Of a stretch of 64,000 bases of DNA, positions 43,774 through 56,588 are shown piece after piece. This DNA is from Porpolomopsis calyptriformis. Taxonomy: Eukaryota; Basidiomycota; Agaricomycetes; Agaricales; Hygrophoraceae. Every line of letters begins with the position of its first letter. Within the stretch, counting starts at the first letter, position 1. A model generated the notes under the pieces. The model saw only the letters and a list, made by a program, of their open reading frames with translations. It searched no databases and was not told the DNA's origin. The translations under genes and the position numbers were made by a program. The stretch spans positions 1,359,105 through 1,423,104 of the forward strand of contig OX621176.1 in NCBI GenBank assembly GCA_951640195.1, read 5' to 3'.

Positions 43774-45403
43774 ATGTCCGACTCACGGGGGATAATTGTC
43801 GATGACAGGCGCGTGCCAATCATCTCCCTTGTCGAATCTTAATAATCTCAAGCACAGGAACACACAGGTCCTAACATATTCGGGTGGTTGGAGTCAAGGT
43901 ACAGACTTGGGCGGGTACCAAGAGTATAATACTACAACGAGCACTCCTTCGGCCCAAGGAGCAAGTGTTGTTTTTCCATTTAATGGTTAGTGTGGATATT
44001 GTTACGTGGTACCGCAAAACTAATTCTTCTATAGGTACATCGGTCTCAGTATACGGTATGCATTCCTTACATCCTTAACCCAAATCGTCTGTGATAAGCG
44101 CCTCACTATACTTCACGCTTCCAGGAACATTAAACGGCGTGAGCCCAACGGTCCTATATACCATCGACGGCATACCAAGTAGTTCCCAAATTTCAAGTTC
44201 TAATGGTACCGGACACCACGATCAATTTTATGCCACGCACAATCTCGTCGATGGCCAGCACATACTACAGATTGACACGACACAACTGACTAGCACCTCA
44301 ACAGCAAGCTGGTTTCTTGATTACATCGTTTACACGCCTTCTGCGAATCCTTCGTTGAGGCCTGGAGAATCGTTTTTCCTCGATGACGCAGACTCCACAT
44401 TTCAGTATTCTGGCACATGGTCAGCAGGAGACGGTACAGGGAGCGATATGCAGGGTACGCTACACACTGCGCTCTCGCTAAACTCGTCCGTGTCTTTGCA
44501 GTTTATAGGTAAGCATTACAGAAAGCAGTGATTCTTGGTGGTAAAAATGCTTCGAACATCATAGGCACATATGTAGATGTGTTTGTACGACTGCCCTTGT
44601 CTACAAGCCTCCAAACCATCGCTCAAGTTGTCGTTGATGGTGGCAATCCTTTCATTGCAAATTATCCTCCATCCACAGACGTCGTATTCGATCCCTCTAC
44701 ATTAGCATCTTCAAACTATCGACTATACCACAATCCTTTCCTTTCACCAGGTTCTCACGTCATGAATATCACACCCACAGCTGAACAAGCCCTTTGGCTT
44801 GACTATGTTATCGCTGGAACTGGGTCCGATCTGTCTAATCCACAAGACTCTCCTCTTTTGCCATCGTCGACTCCTTCGCCAACTCCTTCGCCGGGTTCGA
44901 CGGGATCATCCCAACCTGGCACATCATCACCCTCGCACACAATCGTTGTCGCTGGAGTGGCTGCCGGTGGCGCCGTTCTCTTGACTCTGCTTGTCGTCAG
45001 CATATTCATGTTTCACCGGAAACGAAAACGAAAACGTAGACGGGTTAGGGCCAATATTGATCTTCTTGGCGATGGTGATACGAATGAGATGGCCGACCTG
45101 ACTCCAGGCAGCAGTGGGCACACACTCGTCACCCCATACAATAAGGCCCTCGTCACTCTCGATACGGCTTCAAGCGAAGTGCCAGGATTGACGGGGACCA
45201 CGAGTAGCTCGAGGATCGGGGAAAAGTCGCAAATGCAAACCGAGACGAGCACACCTCCGGTGGCGATTGTCATCACTCCGCCAGACGCACCATCCTCTTC
45301 TCTGCCTCCTGCAATACGACACACGGATAGTGGAATACGTGGGTTGACATCACCTGCTTCGGGGATATCAGCGGAGTTACCGCCTGTTTATTCGTTGGAT
45401 TAG
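43774..45403 (+). CDS. Membrane protein with tandem beta-type ectodomains, paralog 4
   Basis: Exons 43774-43808, 43858-43985, 44035-44055, 44125-44508 and 44565-45403 give 1407 nt (468 residues). Lengths 35, 128 and 21 of the first three exons match the other paralogs exactly. It is the most diverged copy: VDDRNTQVLTYSGGW, FLDDADSTFQYSGTW, transmembrane AAGGAVLLTLLVVSIFMF and a basic anchor HRKRKRKRRRVR, with the cytoplasmic end ELPPVYSLD. It lies about 14 kb from paralogs 1-3 in this assembly, but 8 kb of that is retroelements. Function unknown. Confidence 0.8.
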
Positions 45404-45699
45404 ATCGTTCTGCGATGTGCTGGGGAGTTGGGTGAATTAGTACCACTTCCTAACCGTATCGTCGCTGGATTTTTGGCCATGTCTTTAGATTATTTTACTG
45501 GTTAGTAATGTAAGGCCCAACCACCAATCCCTGGTCTCATTGCCGCAAAATTGAAAGAGAAGTTACAGAGAATAAACATACAAGTCCGTCGTTAACAGGT
45601 GTGTATCTACTGTATGTGTAATCGAAGAGAGGAACCTGCACCGCGCACTGAAATAGTGATCATGTGTGGAGATGCAAACCACCTACTATCATATCTCCC
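45404..45699. other. Convergent spacer between paralog 4 and ATG4
   Basis: 3' flanks of two converging genes. An AATAAA-like GAATAAACA is at about 45570. No gene. Confidence 0.45.
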
Positions 45700-48600
45700 T
45701 CAATCATCAGTCGGTATCACTCCTTTCACACCTCCGCTTTGCGTCCTCCCCCCATCACGCGCTCGAGTGGTGTGCATCCTCTTCCCTTTGACGTTCCCCA
45801 ACACACTTCGCATGTTCTCTTCTTGCGGAGACGAAGGTGATTCGTCTGTGGATTTTTGCGACACTGGGAATGGATAGTGCTGTTGCTGCGGAAGGTTCCG
45901 CTGCCCTTCATCCGGAGTGGGAATCTTGATCGTAACCGCCTCCTTCCCCTTCTTCCCCCTCTTACTCTTCTTTCCTCCATTCAACTTTCCCTTCCCCGGC
46001 GGGACCATTTCTACCGATGAAGTCTGCGGTGGAGGCGGCGGTTGTGAAGGGCGACGTGGCCGGGAGATTGGCGAATCTACCCAATCGTCCTCTATATCGT
46101 CTTCAAAATCATCTTCCCTCCTGGCACTTTGCATCATCGCCTCCGTCTTACCGTTCGTGTTTTCAGCAATGTCCATATCAAACGTCCGAGCTTCAGGTCC
46201 AGGCGTCGTCGGGCCGGGCTGATCATCTTCTGTATCAATCTGAACCTCCTTGCCTCGCCTCCTCCGCACTCCTCCACTCGATGTTGATCCTGATCGTGTA
46301 TCAAAAAATCGGTCTCCTTCCCCGTGCCCACCCCCGTCCTTCTCTCGATCTGCGGTTTCATTCAACATACTGTCAATATCGTCTGGGTCCGAGATTGATT
46401 CAAATCCAAGATTATCTTCTGAATCAGAAGGCCAGGTCGGCGGCTCATCCTGTATCGAGAAAATTGTCTTGAACTTCTGTGAAAGCTATAGCCACCTACA
46501 TCAACTAGCCGCAAAAAAAAAAAAAGAAATAAAGCGCGATGCTAACCTCCTCGACCCGCCTCCTGAAATCTTTCCAATCCTCCTCATCCTTGCATAAGAA
46601 CCCAATAAGCATACTGGGGTCTAATCCACTCAGTGGCATCTTCCTCACTCGCTCGCAATGAAACGTCCTCAACTCCGAACTTGAATATGCTTTCACATAA
46701 TGATCCTGCACAGCATTCCACTCTCTCTCTCCCGTACCATGGTCTAGCTCCGACCCAGCAAAGGGCGACCCAGGAGCGCTCCCCGTCCCGCTGTTCAATC
46801 GCCCACCATGTGAGATCGGCGATGAATGTTGCAGCTGTGGTGGCGAGGATGAAATGGACAGAGACGTGGACGAGGTGGATGCAGCCGACGTTGTTGAAAG
46901 CTGTTGTTGAAGAGGAGAGGGTGATATTGGCGAATGGTAAGAAAAGGTCGAGGAGCCTGTGCGGATGGAGGACGGATATGTTGGCAAGCGGTGGTGACTC
47001 GGAGGTGAGCGTGAAGTTGGACGATGGCGATCTTTATCTTTCTCACGATCTGACTCGGATGATGCCTCGCGCGCCCATTCGTTTGGTGGGGCCGGGGGTG
47101 GCGGGCGGAGCGGTATGGAAGGGCGTGTGTGGTGCGGGTCAAGATAGAACAGGTTATCAGCCTGTGATCCGACGAAGTAGTAAGATGATGACGGTCGTCC
47201 ACCGGCAATGCCGACGGACTGAGGAAATGTGTATAGCGCCTATTCAAGCAAAATCACTATTCGGTCAAAAGAATCTCGGGAATGAAGCAAACTGCGTACT
47301 TTTATTGTATCGCCATAAATCGGGTTGAAGCCATCTAGGCCTAACCGTACGCCGATAAGCACCAGGACAGCATGTCCGCCCCATGTAGGTACGCGGGCGG
47401 ACCGATGTAGTGACCCATCACCTTCGGGCGAACTCGCCTCGTACACATCTGACTGGAACACCACTCCATCAGAAGCGACTGCTACACCTAGACCCGCCTC
47501 GGGGAATGCGTGTACAAGTGTCCTAGGGACGGTCAGATATGAAGGCAGAAGAATGTATGCAGAATGCTCACTTTAAAGCACCAGCAGCAATACTTGGCCC
47601 AAACCATTGGCCTACATCTGTACCAAGATCTTTTCCGGCAAGAGCCATCCGATGAACACTAAATGGCGCGTAGGGTGATGGTGTATCGAGGAACCATGTT
47701 AAGATTTGTACATATGTTGCATAGTCTGCCGTCTGGAGTGGGTGCTGCGGGCGACGCCAATCTGACGTGTCAGAAGGTTTCTTAGATGGGAATGACATAG
47801 TGTTGAAGGAAGAATGTGTACGTGCCTCGACCCAGATGCGTATGAATCAACGCATTAGCCACCAAAGACTGGCCAGTGCGTAACATACAACCCCACCCAG
47901 CGTCGGATGTCCATGTTCTCTCCCCCCCCCAATTCCACCGCTTTACGACAGGTGGGCTACCGCACCCCTGTACAACAGCATCTCCCTTCTCCAAATCCAG
48001 TGCAGCCAAGGTCGTATCGCGAATGGGGTAAAAGTGAGAACGGTAGGTGAGCCATATACGAGACATAAAGTCGGCGTAGAACAAAGGAGGCCAGCTTGTC
48101 GATGGGTGCTTCAAAGTCGATGGAGTAGGTTGAGACTGCGAGAGCGAAAAGGAGTTGTCTGGGGTGGATGGCGAGGATGAGGATGAATTGGAGGAGGTAG
48201 ATGAGTGGAAGGATGGAGGAGAATTGCGGCGGCGGGTGGTTATCGAGATGCGTCGAGGTGTGCCGTGGGGTGGCGGCGGGGGTGGCGGCACCTCGTAACC
48301 AGGGTGTTGCACACCCAGAAGCCAAATTGGCTCGGTACACTTATCAGGTGTAGAATCACTGTCGAGAAGATAACGCACGGCCTTGTCGAGCTGGCCCTTT
48401 CCGTGCTTTGCGGCTGTGAGGAGAGTAGAGCTCTTGGTCTTGGGGGAAGTGCTAAGATGGGACTGAGAGAGAAGGGAAGGGAGAGAGAGATCGGTGGAAG
48501 AGACACTGAATGTGTGCGAGAACCAGCCCGAGAGACGGGTTGGGAGGTCGCCAATGCGTGTGGTGGAGGAAGAACCGGAGGGGTTGATGTCCGAGACGGT

Positions 48601-48963
48601 GCTGAGAGGACGGTCGGGTCGGGTGCGAGGACGGGGAGTGTTGATAGGCTCAATAATGACTGGTGGGTCGTCTGTGGATTCATTGACAGGGGTCTTGTTA
48701 GCGGTAGCGGAGGTGCGATCGAAGGTTAGTTGAGAATGTAAAAGAGACTTTTTTTCCTTTTCTTTTACTCCGAGGAACTTGCTGTTTTTCCGTGACTTGG
48801 GCAAGACTGCGGGTTCAGTGGATGAAGCGGCACTGTTGAGAGTGCTGGTACTGCCAGTAGGGAGAGAATCAGTGACTGATTTAGACCTGTCTCGGGAACC
48901 TTGTCTCTGAAGAAATCTTGCCAACTTATAGCTGGTCGGGGACGAGGGAGGGTTGCCGGACAT
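45700..48963 (-). CDS. ATG4: Autophagy cysteine protease Atg4
   Basis: Processes and delipidates Atg8 in autophagosome formation. The N-terminal 250 residues are Ser/Thr-rich and disordered. The peptidase C54 core begins with PIWLLGVQH and [18 protein letters not shown]; the catalytic Cys is in [19 protein letters not shown]. Further on come [31 protein letters not shown] and [18 protein letters not shown], which supplies the catalytic Asp-Pro-His. After a Ser-rich insert, [20 protein letters not shown] and [20 protein letters not shown] complete the fold. The extended C-terminal tail (about 46440 to 45700) is acidic, then basic, and starts with a [11 protein letters not shown] motif. The tail is long for this family; several introns are present. 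Confidence 0.92.
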
Positions 48964-49687
48964 GGGTACGATGGGGGATATGTGGGTGCTCAGAAGAAAG
49001 AGAAGTGGAAAAGAGGATTGGGGTCGGAAAGCTGTAGTGAATCCCTCGTCGATCTAAGGGCGCGAAGCCACGAGTGAATAATTCAGATTGAACAGCATTC
49101 TTTGAATGGAGGGACGCACACAGCAAACTCAAGTGAGGACTTGTTCCGGTGACGAGAGCTGTACAGGCTGGCAGTGGAGAATGGGTGATATGTGGTGAGC
49201 TCGGGCAAAATTCCTGATTTCTATGAGAGAATGTTTAGCAACGATTATGAGAACCTCGTCCTGCGGTGTGGTGGTGATGAGTAGTATGGGTATAGGCAGG
49301 AAAAGGAGTCGAAATGTTCGCTGGGCGTGGTCGGATGTGGCGCTGGCACGCGTGCTTGACTTCCTAAAAGACACCAGCGTCGAACCGAACTCTTTTTTTT
49401 CTTCTTCTCATACGATCTCGCGTTCTGACCACGACGACCGTTCTGCTGGATCCCCTTTCGGTCGGTATTTACCATAGAACGGTGTGCGAGATGGTGGCCT
49501 GACATCTTTCTACTTCCCGGCACCGAACCATCAGTCATTGCTTCTGATACAACTGACATGCTCTACTCAATATCCGTCAAGTTCGCATAGCATTTTTACA
49601 CAGCAAAATGACTGCTTTCACTACCAGTATTAGTACGTAGAGAACGTTGAGTGAAGCCACTTTGGCCTTGTTTACATCAGCCAAAAA
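48964..49687. other. Divergent intergenic region between ATG4 and eIF3b
   Basis: About 720 bp without a gene I can support. Short open frames on both strands have no family resemblance. It must hold both promoters and 5' leaders. Confidence 0.5.
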
Positions 49688-52309
49688 ATGCCCATCGCGG
49701 TCGACGACGATATCAGCTATACCGACATAGAAGAAAAGTGCGTGTATCGCGCGTCCTAAATACACCGTCTCATGATTCACAGGTACAAGGTCCACTATGA
49801 TGAGAGTCTTGATAACACAATCGTTATAGATGGTATTCCCATCATCGACAACTCAAAGCTTGACAAGCTTTTGGCAAAGATATCCAAGGAATTCTCTAAA
49901 AAAGGTGCTCCAATAAAGCCAGGTGACATTTTTGTCCCATGGGACGATTCAACGGGAAAGAGCAAGGGGTACGCATTTCACTCGATCCCTTCTCAAGCAT
50001 GCACCCACAAGAGTCAGGTTTATCTTCGTCGACTTCCGCTCCACCGATGACGCCAATTTGGCTTTAAACGTGATGAACGGTCACCAATTCGATGCCAAAC
50101 ACCAATTCAAAGTCGACAAATTTACCGACATCGAGCGCTATGAAAACATGGACGAGACCTACCTCCCTCCCATCCCTGAAGCCTACCGGCCAAGAGTTTG
50201 TTTCTCCTCCGAAGCATCGTCTCCGACGTTCATTTAACTGTATTGAGTAGGAGCATCTTCGAGCATGGTTGGCTGATCCCCAGGGACGAGATCAATATGT
50301 CACCTATCGCGGCGATGAGGCGAACATACATTGGCACGGCAAACCCTCTCAATGTGAAGTCGCACACTCGCGAACGGTAAGCTTTGGCCTCAATATTTTC
50401 ATTCCTCCTTCCACACAACTTCATCCAGAATTGGACGGATTTATATGTGTCCTGGTCTCCTCTAGGAACCTATATGGCCTCAGTACACAGACAAGGTGTC
50501 CGCCTCTGGGGCGGTTCCTCTTGGGAACCCCAACAAAAATTTGCTCATCCTCTGGTCAAGTTAATGGACTTTTCACCTCGCGAACAGTATCTCGTCACGT
50601 GGTCAAACGATCCCATCGTTGTTCCAGACGGTGCGCTTCAAGGACCCCAATATTTCTCTCCCGATGACGAGGGCAACAATATTGCCGTATGGGACATTAA
50701 CTCTGGCGACCTTCTCCGCACATTCCCTACCCATCATCCGGGCGATGAACCTCATAACCCAAAAAAACCGATGCAGTGGCCCGTACTTAAGTGGTCTCCT
50801 GATGATAAATATGTTGCCCGCGTCACTCCCGGTCAACAAATCAGCGTGTACGAATTGCCAAGTATGGTGTTGCATGGGAAGAAGAGTATCAAAGTGGAGG
50901 GTGTTGTCGATTTCGAATGGTGCCCACAAGGGGAGAAGGATCGAGAGGACGCGGATAAAGACTCCAAATCCCTGCCCAACAAGACTGGCGTCAAGGTAGC
51001 CAAGTTGGCAAGAGAGAATGTGTTGGCTTATTGGACGCCTGAAGTTGGGAATCAACCCGCACGCGTCACTTTACTCAATTTTCCCAGTCGCGAAACTTTG
51101 CGCCAGAAGAATCTGTTCAACGTCACTGAGGTGTGTGGCGCTGATCATCATCGGGTAGGGGGTAGATGACATAGGGTGTTACAGTGCAAGCTTTACTGGC
51201 AAAACCAGGGTGATTTCCTCTGCGTCAAGGTGGACCGTCATACGAAAACTAAAAAGTCCATCTTCTGCAATCTCGAAATCTTTCGGATGCGTGAGAAAGA
51301 CTACCCGGTTGAGGTGCTTGAATTCAAAGGTAGGCTGACTCTTTCCGACCCCCCACCCACGCTCAATCCCGACTTTTTACAGATACCGTAACTGACTTTT
51401 CCTGGGAGTCAAAGGGTGAACGGTTTGCTATCGTGTCCAGCAGTGACCCCAATCTGGGCAATACCGCGCCTGGGATCACCGTCAAAACTGATGTTAGCTT
51501 CTATCAACTGGAGCACGGGAAGGATGACTTCAAACTCCTTCGTGAGATTTGAGTTACGTTTACCACAAAAACCGTTTTTTAATGCAGGGAACATCAGGCA
51601 CGCTCCCATCTCGAACCACAAACACTATCCGTTGGTCTCCTCGCGGTCGACACGTGGTTCTCGCCACCGTAGGTTCATCCACCAAATCCGAATTAGAATT
51701 TTGGGATCTCGATTTCAGTCTGGATGATAAGAGGGAAGGCCAAGCTTCGAAGGAAGAGTGGGGGAGCGGTATCCAGCAGCTTGGTACTGCCGATCATTAT
51801 GGTGTGACCGACGTCGAGTGGGATCCAAGCGGACGTTATCTGGCTACGAGTGCCAGCGCATGGACACATACAGTGAGGCTACATTGTTGACCCGTTGTTC
51901 ATCTGTTCTTATATCGACCTCCTAGCTTGAGAATGGCTATGCCATATGGGATTTCCGCGGACAAGAAATACAAAAGCATATTATGGATCGATTCAAACAG
52001 TTTATTTGGCGCCCACGCCCGTGTACCTTACTCACGAAGGAACAGCAGCGGCAAATTCGCAAGAACCTGAGGGAATACAGCCGAACTTTTGACGAAGACG
52101 ATGCGGCGGAAGATGCTGCTGATAGTGCCGATCTGATCGCTCACCGGAAACGATTGGTGGATGAGTGGAATGCGTGGCGTGCCCGTTGCAGAAGTGGGAT
52201 CGGGGAGGAGAGGAGGAAGGAGAGGGAAGGAGAGGATGATGATGATAGGGAAGAGATCGAGGTTTGGGTCGATGAGGTTATTGATCAGGTCGAAGAGGAC
52301 GAGGAGTGA
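49688..52309 (+). CDS. PRT1: Eukaryotic translation initiation factor 3 subunit b
   Basis: Scaffold subunit of eIF3 that binds the 40S ribosome. Start [17 protein letters not shown] is followed by an intron and the RRM ([52 protein letters not shown]). WD-type blades follow: [101 protein letters not shown] and [17 protein letters not shown], then [10 protein letters not shown]. The helical C-terminus ([20 protein letters not shown]) binds eIF3g/i in known structures. At least seven short introns. It ends VEEDEE. A conserved single-copy gene with no oddities seen. Confidence 0.94.
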
Positions 52310-52477
52310 TGTGCCGATTTGGTACATGAATACAGATTTTGCTCAAGACTGATACAATGACGTGTTAACAGCAGCAATACAGCCACGCAGAGAGACAGAG
52401 GGCTCAAAAAACACATCAAGATACAAACAAACATTTCTTTCCCTTACTTATCACTTTTATCTTCTCCTTCGGAAAGT

Positions 52478-54040
52478 TTAGTCGTAGCCGTGGGAATTAT
52501 TCCACCCTGCACCAGGTACGATAGTGCCGAACACGGTTGGGGCCAATTGGCAGATGGGGATGAGTTGGGGATAGTGCTCGTTCGCATCCGCGTTGCGAGA
52601 TTGAATGTAGTACCAGATCGTCTTGTTGTCAACATGGACATCTAGAAAGATGAAAAAGAAGTGAAAGGTATAAAAAAAGACTGATTGGCACGGAGTGTCT
52701 CCACCACTGCAAAAAAAAACAGAGTGAACAAAATATCGACGCACTGAAAAATGTTGTGTTCAGCCCAACGTCATTATTATGTAGCCTTTGAACTTCTGCA
52801 GTGATCTACTTGGAGTAAATGAATGGTCAGGACGATGAACGGCATTGGGCTTACCTCGTAGAACACCGGATGTCTACGCCCATGTCCATTGAAATAGGAG
52901 AATCGCGAGGCGGGGCCACGAAGGAGTCTAGGGAGGTGTTTGATGAAAGCCACATGGGCACGATAACCCTCAGCGAAGGTGTCAAAGTACACAATGTCGA
53001 ATTTGCCGAGGGGGACTTGGGGGTCGCGTTCGAGGAAATCTTGCCAGCGACCTTGAAGGACACGGACACCGGGTCGAGCGAACCAGCCGTTGACCCTCAT
53101 CCAGTCGACACATGTGGGGTGTGCTTCGATGATGACGTGCTCGGTTGGATGGGCGTTTTGAAAATAGGTATCGATCTGTTGATAGGGTTAGGTGCCACTT
53201 GGGTAGCTTTAGGAGATACTACTGACCATCCCAATGCCGAAACCGATATTGAGGATGCGCAATGGAGAGGTGGGCATTCCATCGAGGAGAAGTCGAGCGG
53301 TTTCGCGCACTATGATATATTATCGTCAAGTCGATTGGACTATAGGGAAGGACTGACTGATCGGGCGTTCCCACTCCATCATAACACCAGTTCCACTTGG
53401 CAAGGAAATCATGGCGACTTCATCCTCTGGGGCACCACGCGGGTTGATGTACATGATGGGTTGGTTGCAAAAGGATTTTGACTGATCAGGATGGGGTTCG
53501 CCAATCGTCAAGTAATTAGCGGGTTTGTCGTAGTCCGGGGATTCCTCTACGCGGGAAGTATTATAAAAAAGGTTGTATACTGGCTCGGGTGATTAGGGAT
53601 ATGAAGAATACGAGTGAATGGGTCATACACGATTTCAATCCGTATTCCCTCAAAAAAAGTTGCGAGTGCTTGTTTTGGCACATCAATGCCACCGTTTCTG
53701 GCAGATTTTGATCCGCATCCCGCGTGCTCCAGGGTAGACCCTTGTCGAGAAGCCACTTTACGGCAGCCAAACCGGCGGGACCAGGACACCCGGCTGCGAT
53801 GTGCAATGCGGACCGTTGGGTGAAGACGTCGACCTGGTGTAAAAGACCCGGTTCGCGTTCAAGAGCTCTCTCCATGCCAGGGATGTTGCCAGTTTGGGCT
53901 GAATGGAAATAAAGTATGGCGGGGTCATCGCTTGACGCGTAGGTTAGCACTGGAGTATATTTGAGAGAGTTGTGGGCTGCTCACGAATCGTCCATCAAGA
54001 CGAGTGTGTTAGTGAACGGGGCTAGTAGATGTGAGGCCAT
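52478..54040 (-). CDS. RMT2: Protein arginine N5-methyltransferase Rmt2 type, with ankyrin region
   Basis: S-adenosylmethionine enzyme that methylates the delta nitrogen of arginine (ribosomal protein L12 in yeast). Start MASHLLAPFTNTLVLMDDS (ATG 54040) joins through an intron at 53931-53984 (CTAAC branch, acceptor GTCAAG) to DDPAILYFHSAQTGNIPGME. An ankyrin-like stretch follows (RSALHIAAGCPGPAGLAAVK). The SAM fold shows LRILNIGFGIGM, HVIIEAHPTCVDWMR, GRWQDFL and FDIVYFDTFAEGY; then FSYFNGHGRRHPVFYE. The end HYPQLIPICQLAPTVFG...NSHGYD is less usual. Upstream, NYLTIGEPHPDQS and ISLPSGTGVMMEWERPI fit the family linker. Confident on family, less on the last exon. Confidence 0.87.
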
Positions 54041-54270
54041 TAAGTTGAATCTTACATAAGGATTGTGAATTTGACTGATCCTTGCTTTAACTGTATCCGT
54101 ATAATGTATTCTCAATTTAGTAACATCTCCGTTTAATAATCTGACAAATAAAGTTCCGACTTTTTTCTCTATAAAAACCCGATGGTTTTCATTTATTCCC
54201 CCTTCAAGGCTCTCCTGTCCTACCCACAGTCCTTTCAGTACGTTCAAAACTCACATTCCCTTTAACAACA

Positions 54271-55161
54271 ATGGATGTCGAAAAAGGTACCTTCCCTTCT
54301 CTACTCATCATTCCCCCTCATCATCCTCTTCCAGCAACCGCAACATACCCTTTCGCCGTCGCTCCCCGCCCCGCTAACAAAATAAGCAACCCTGCTTCTC
54401 TGTACGTACAATCCCCTTTCTCTCTCGCCCTCTATTCATCCGTCCACAGCGGTCTCTTCTCCTTCGCCTCCACCACTCTCATCCTCTCCCTCTACAATAT
54501 TGGTGCGCGAGGCATCACCGCTCCCAACCTCGTCGTTGGCATGGCCGTCTTCTGCGGCGGCCTCGCTCAGCTTCTCGCTGGCATGTGGGAGTTCCCCAGC
54601 GGCAATATGTTTGGCGCAACAGGTACCACCCGCGCCCTCGCCTTCTGCCTCGCTTTCTTAACCGTACTCAACAGCTTTTACCTCCTACGGTGCATTCTGG
54701 ATGTCTTTCGCGACCATCCTCATTCCCGGGTCCGGTATCGGCGATGCGTACGGCACGAACGCAGATGAGTTCGCCAGTGCTCTTGGCATTTACCTCATCA
54801 CCTGGTTCATCTTCACCTTCTTGCTCACGTCCGTCTTTTCTCTCTCTCTCTTGATAACTCACATTTAATCGTGGCACAGTATCGTCACCTTGCGCAAGGC
54901 TGTCGCTTTCATCATCCTCTTCACTCTCCTCTCGGTCACCTTCGCCATCCTAGCCGCCGGTCAATTCTCAGGAAAGGCTTTGTACGTCCCACTTTCCTCA
55001 TCTCATTCATCACACACTGACCTCACCGCAGCCTTGGAAAGATGGGTGGTTGGTTCGGAGTCGCCACCGCGTTCACCGCTTACTACATCGGTCTCAGCCA
55101 ACTCCTTGCTGGTGAGAAGAACGCACTGTTCACCCTGCCCATGGGTACCTTCTCCGATTAA
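54271..55161 (+). CDS. Acetate/succinate transporter family (GPR1/FUN34/YaaH, Ato type)
   Basis: Six-helix plasma-membrane carboxylate channel or ammonium-export protein. Exon 1 is 16 nt (54271-54286), joined to 54335 to read MDVEKATATYPFAVAPRP. Family signature SNPASLGLFSFA spans intron 2. Helices follow: TLILSLYNIGARG, VVGMAVFCGGLAQLLAGMWE, then the conserved GNMFGAT|AFTSYGAFWMS across an intron, ALGIYLITWFIFTFLLT, VTLRKAVAFIILFTLLSVTF and ATAFTAYYIGLSQLLAGEKN, ending LPMGTFSD. Substrate (acetate versus succinate) cannot be told from sequence. Divergent from RMT2 with a 230-bp gap. Confidence 0.88.
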
Positions 55162-55470
55162 CCCAATCGATATCCTTTCCTCCCCCTAATATTTAATGAG
55201 CAGTGGAGTGTTGTAACGTCTCCAGTTCATCGATGTGCGATAATGATCGTAGTGATGTATACCTGCATTCTCGAATGAAAAAAAGTTATCTTCTCCTTCT
55301 GGCATAGTTCTCGGTGGCGACCTTCGTTTCATGTTGATTAAATTCTGTCGATCAATCGGATTCTGATCATTTCATCCGTGCCAAGCCCTTTCGAGGGCCG
55401 GATCGCAACGCGAATTATCCTAGTCTTCCGATACGGAAATTCCCCCTAACGTACAGTTACAACGCGAGCC
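55162..55470. other. Convergent spacer between Ato-type transporter and UCH
   Basis: Two 3' flanks; no gene seen. Confidence 0.45.
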
Positions 55471-56588
55471 TCAATGGCCCACCAACGCCACCATGCTAAA
55501 TTCCATGCTGACTGACCCGGCCATATACTCTTCTTTCACGATCTTTGCAACGTCCTGGAAAGAAAGCATGACATGGCGTTCACACAACACACGCATCACC
55601 CACCTTCAGGAAATGGTCACATCCCCCCCTGTCGATCGGCCCATTCCGACGTCCGTCAAGTTCTATCAATCGCATGCTCATGTCCGTGTTTTGAGTCTCC
55701 CGTCTGAGCGCGGTCGGGGCCTGGACAAAGCACGTGAAGTGGAGGTTGGTGTTGAGGTCACTCGGGACGGCTGTCTGGCCGGATGAGGCTGCCTGAGAGT
55801 GGATGTTGGCAAATAGCGGGGTAGACTCGAGAATCTTCGCTCGTTCTTCAGGTGTTTTATCTATCCGATCGTCATTCTCTGTGTTGTACGGAGGGGGGGG
55901 AAGCTGCTCACCGATGCATTCGTCAATGAATTGGGAAATGGGACTCTCGGGAGTGAATGTCACGTTCGACTAATCAATGATCAGGTTTTTGGAAAAAGAC
56001 TGCAACAGTCGAGGACGGCTGACGTTGATAAGGGCGTGGAGAAGTCCGATAGTTCCACAAGCGTTCGAGATCTAAGGGATCAAGGTAAGCGTTCGAATAC
56101 CGATGCCCCTCAAGTAGAACCACACGCACGGTTTGTTTGATCCAGAAAATCGTCGGATCGAGTAACGGCTGACCGTCTCCGGCGGTTAGCGAGTCCTCCT
56201 TCTTTCGCTTCGCTTCTAAGCTTTCTGAGATGGGAAAGAGTAGGAGGACGGCCTTGACCGGTTGCGGTACCATTTCAAGGAGCTGTTTCCCAATGATCAG
56301 TCAGCGATGTTTGATCGATGGTAGGTATGCGTTGGGGGCAGGAAAGTACCTCATTGTCCAGTCCGAATATATCCTCGAATCCGGCTTGGGATAAAACCAG
56401 ACCTGCTTTCCTCGACCACTGCATGTTCTGAGTGAGTGTGAAACCGGTGATGGGGCTCGTTACTCACACCGTTGAGCACCTGGTGGGATTCAAGAGGGTC
56501 ATTAATCTGTGATTTCCACTGTGAATAGAGATCTTACATCCGGATTGTTTTCCAGAGGGATCCAGCGAGATGGTATGTCTTTGGCCAT
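55471..56588 (-). CDS. Ubiquitin C-terminal hydrolase, UCH (peptidase C12) family
   Basis: Small deubiquitinase that trims ubiquitin from small adducts (Yuh1/UCH-L3 type). Start MAKDIPSRWIPLENNPD (ATG 56588), then an intron. The core shows WSRKAGLVLSQAGFEDIFGL, MVPQPVKAVLLLFPISE, the oxyanion Gln and catalytic Cys in FWIKQT|ISNACGTIGLLHAL (intron between), catalytic His in NLHFTCFVQ and Asp in LIELDGRRNGPIDRG. The last exon after a GTGGGT donor gives DVAKIVKEEYMAGSVSM and ends VALVGH. All four catalytic residues are present. It is divergent from the zinc transporter with only 46 bp between start codons. Confidence 0.9.

Noticed and set aside
48494..48733. Plus-strand open frames across the ATG4 N-terminal exon
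   Set aside because: Shadows of the Ser/Thr-rich region; no start context or domains.
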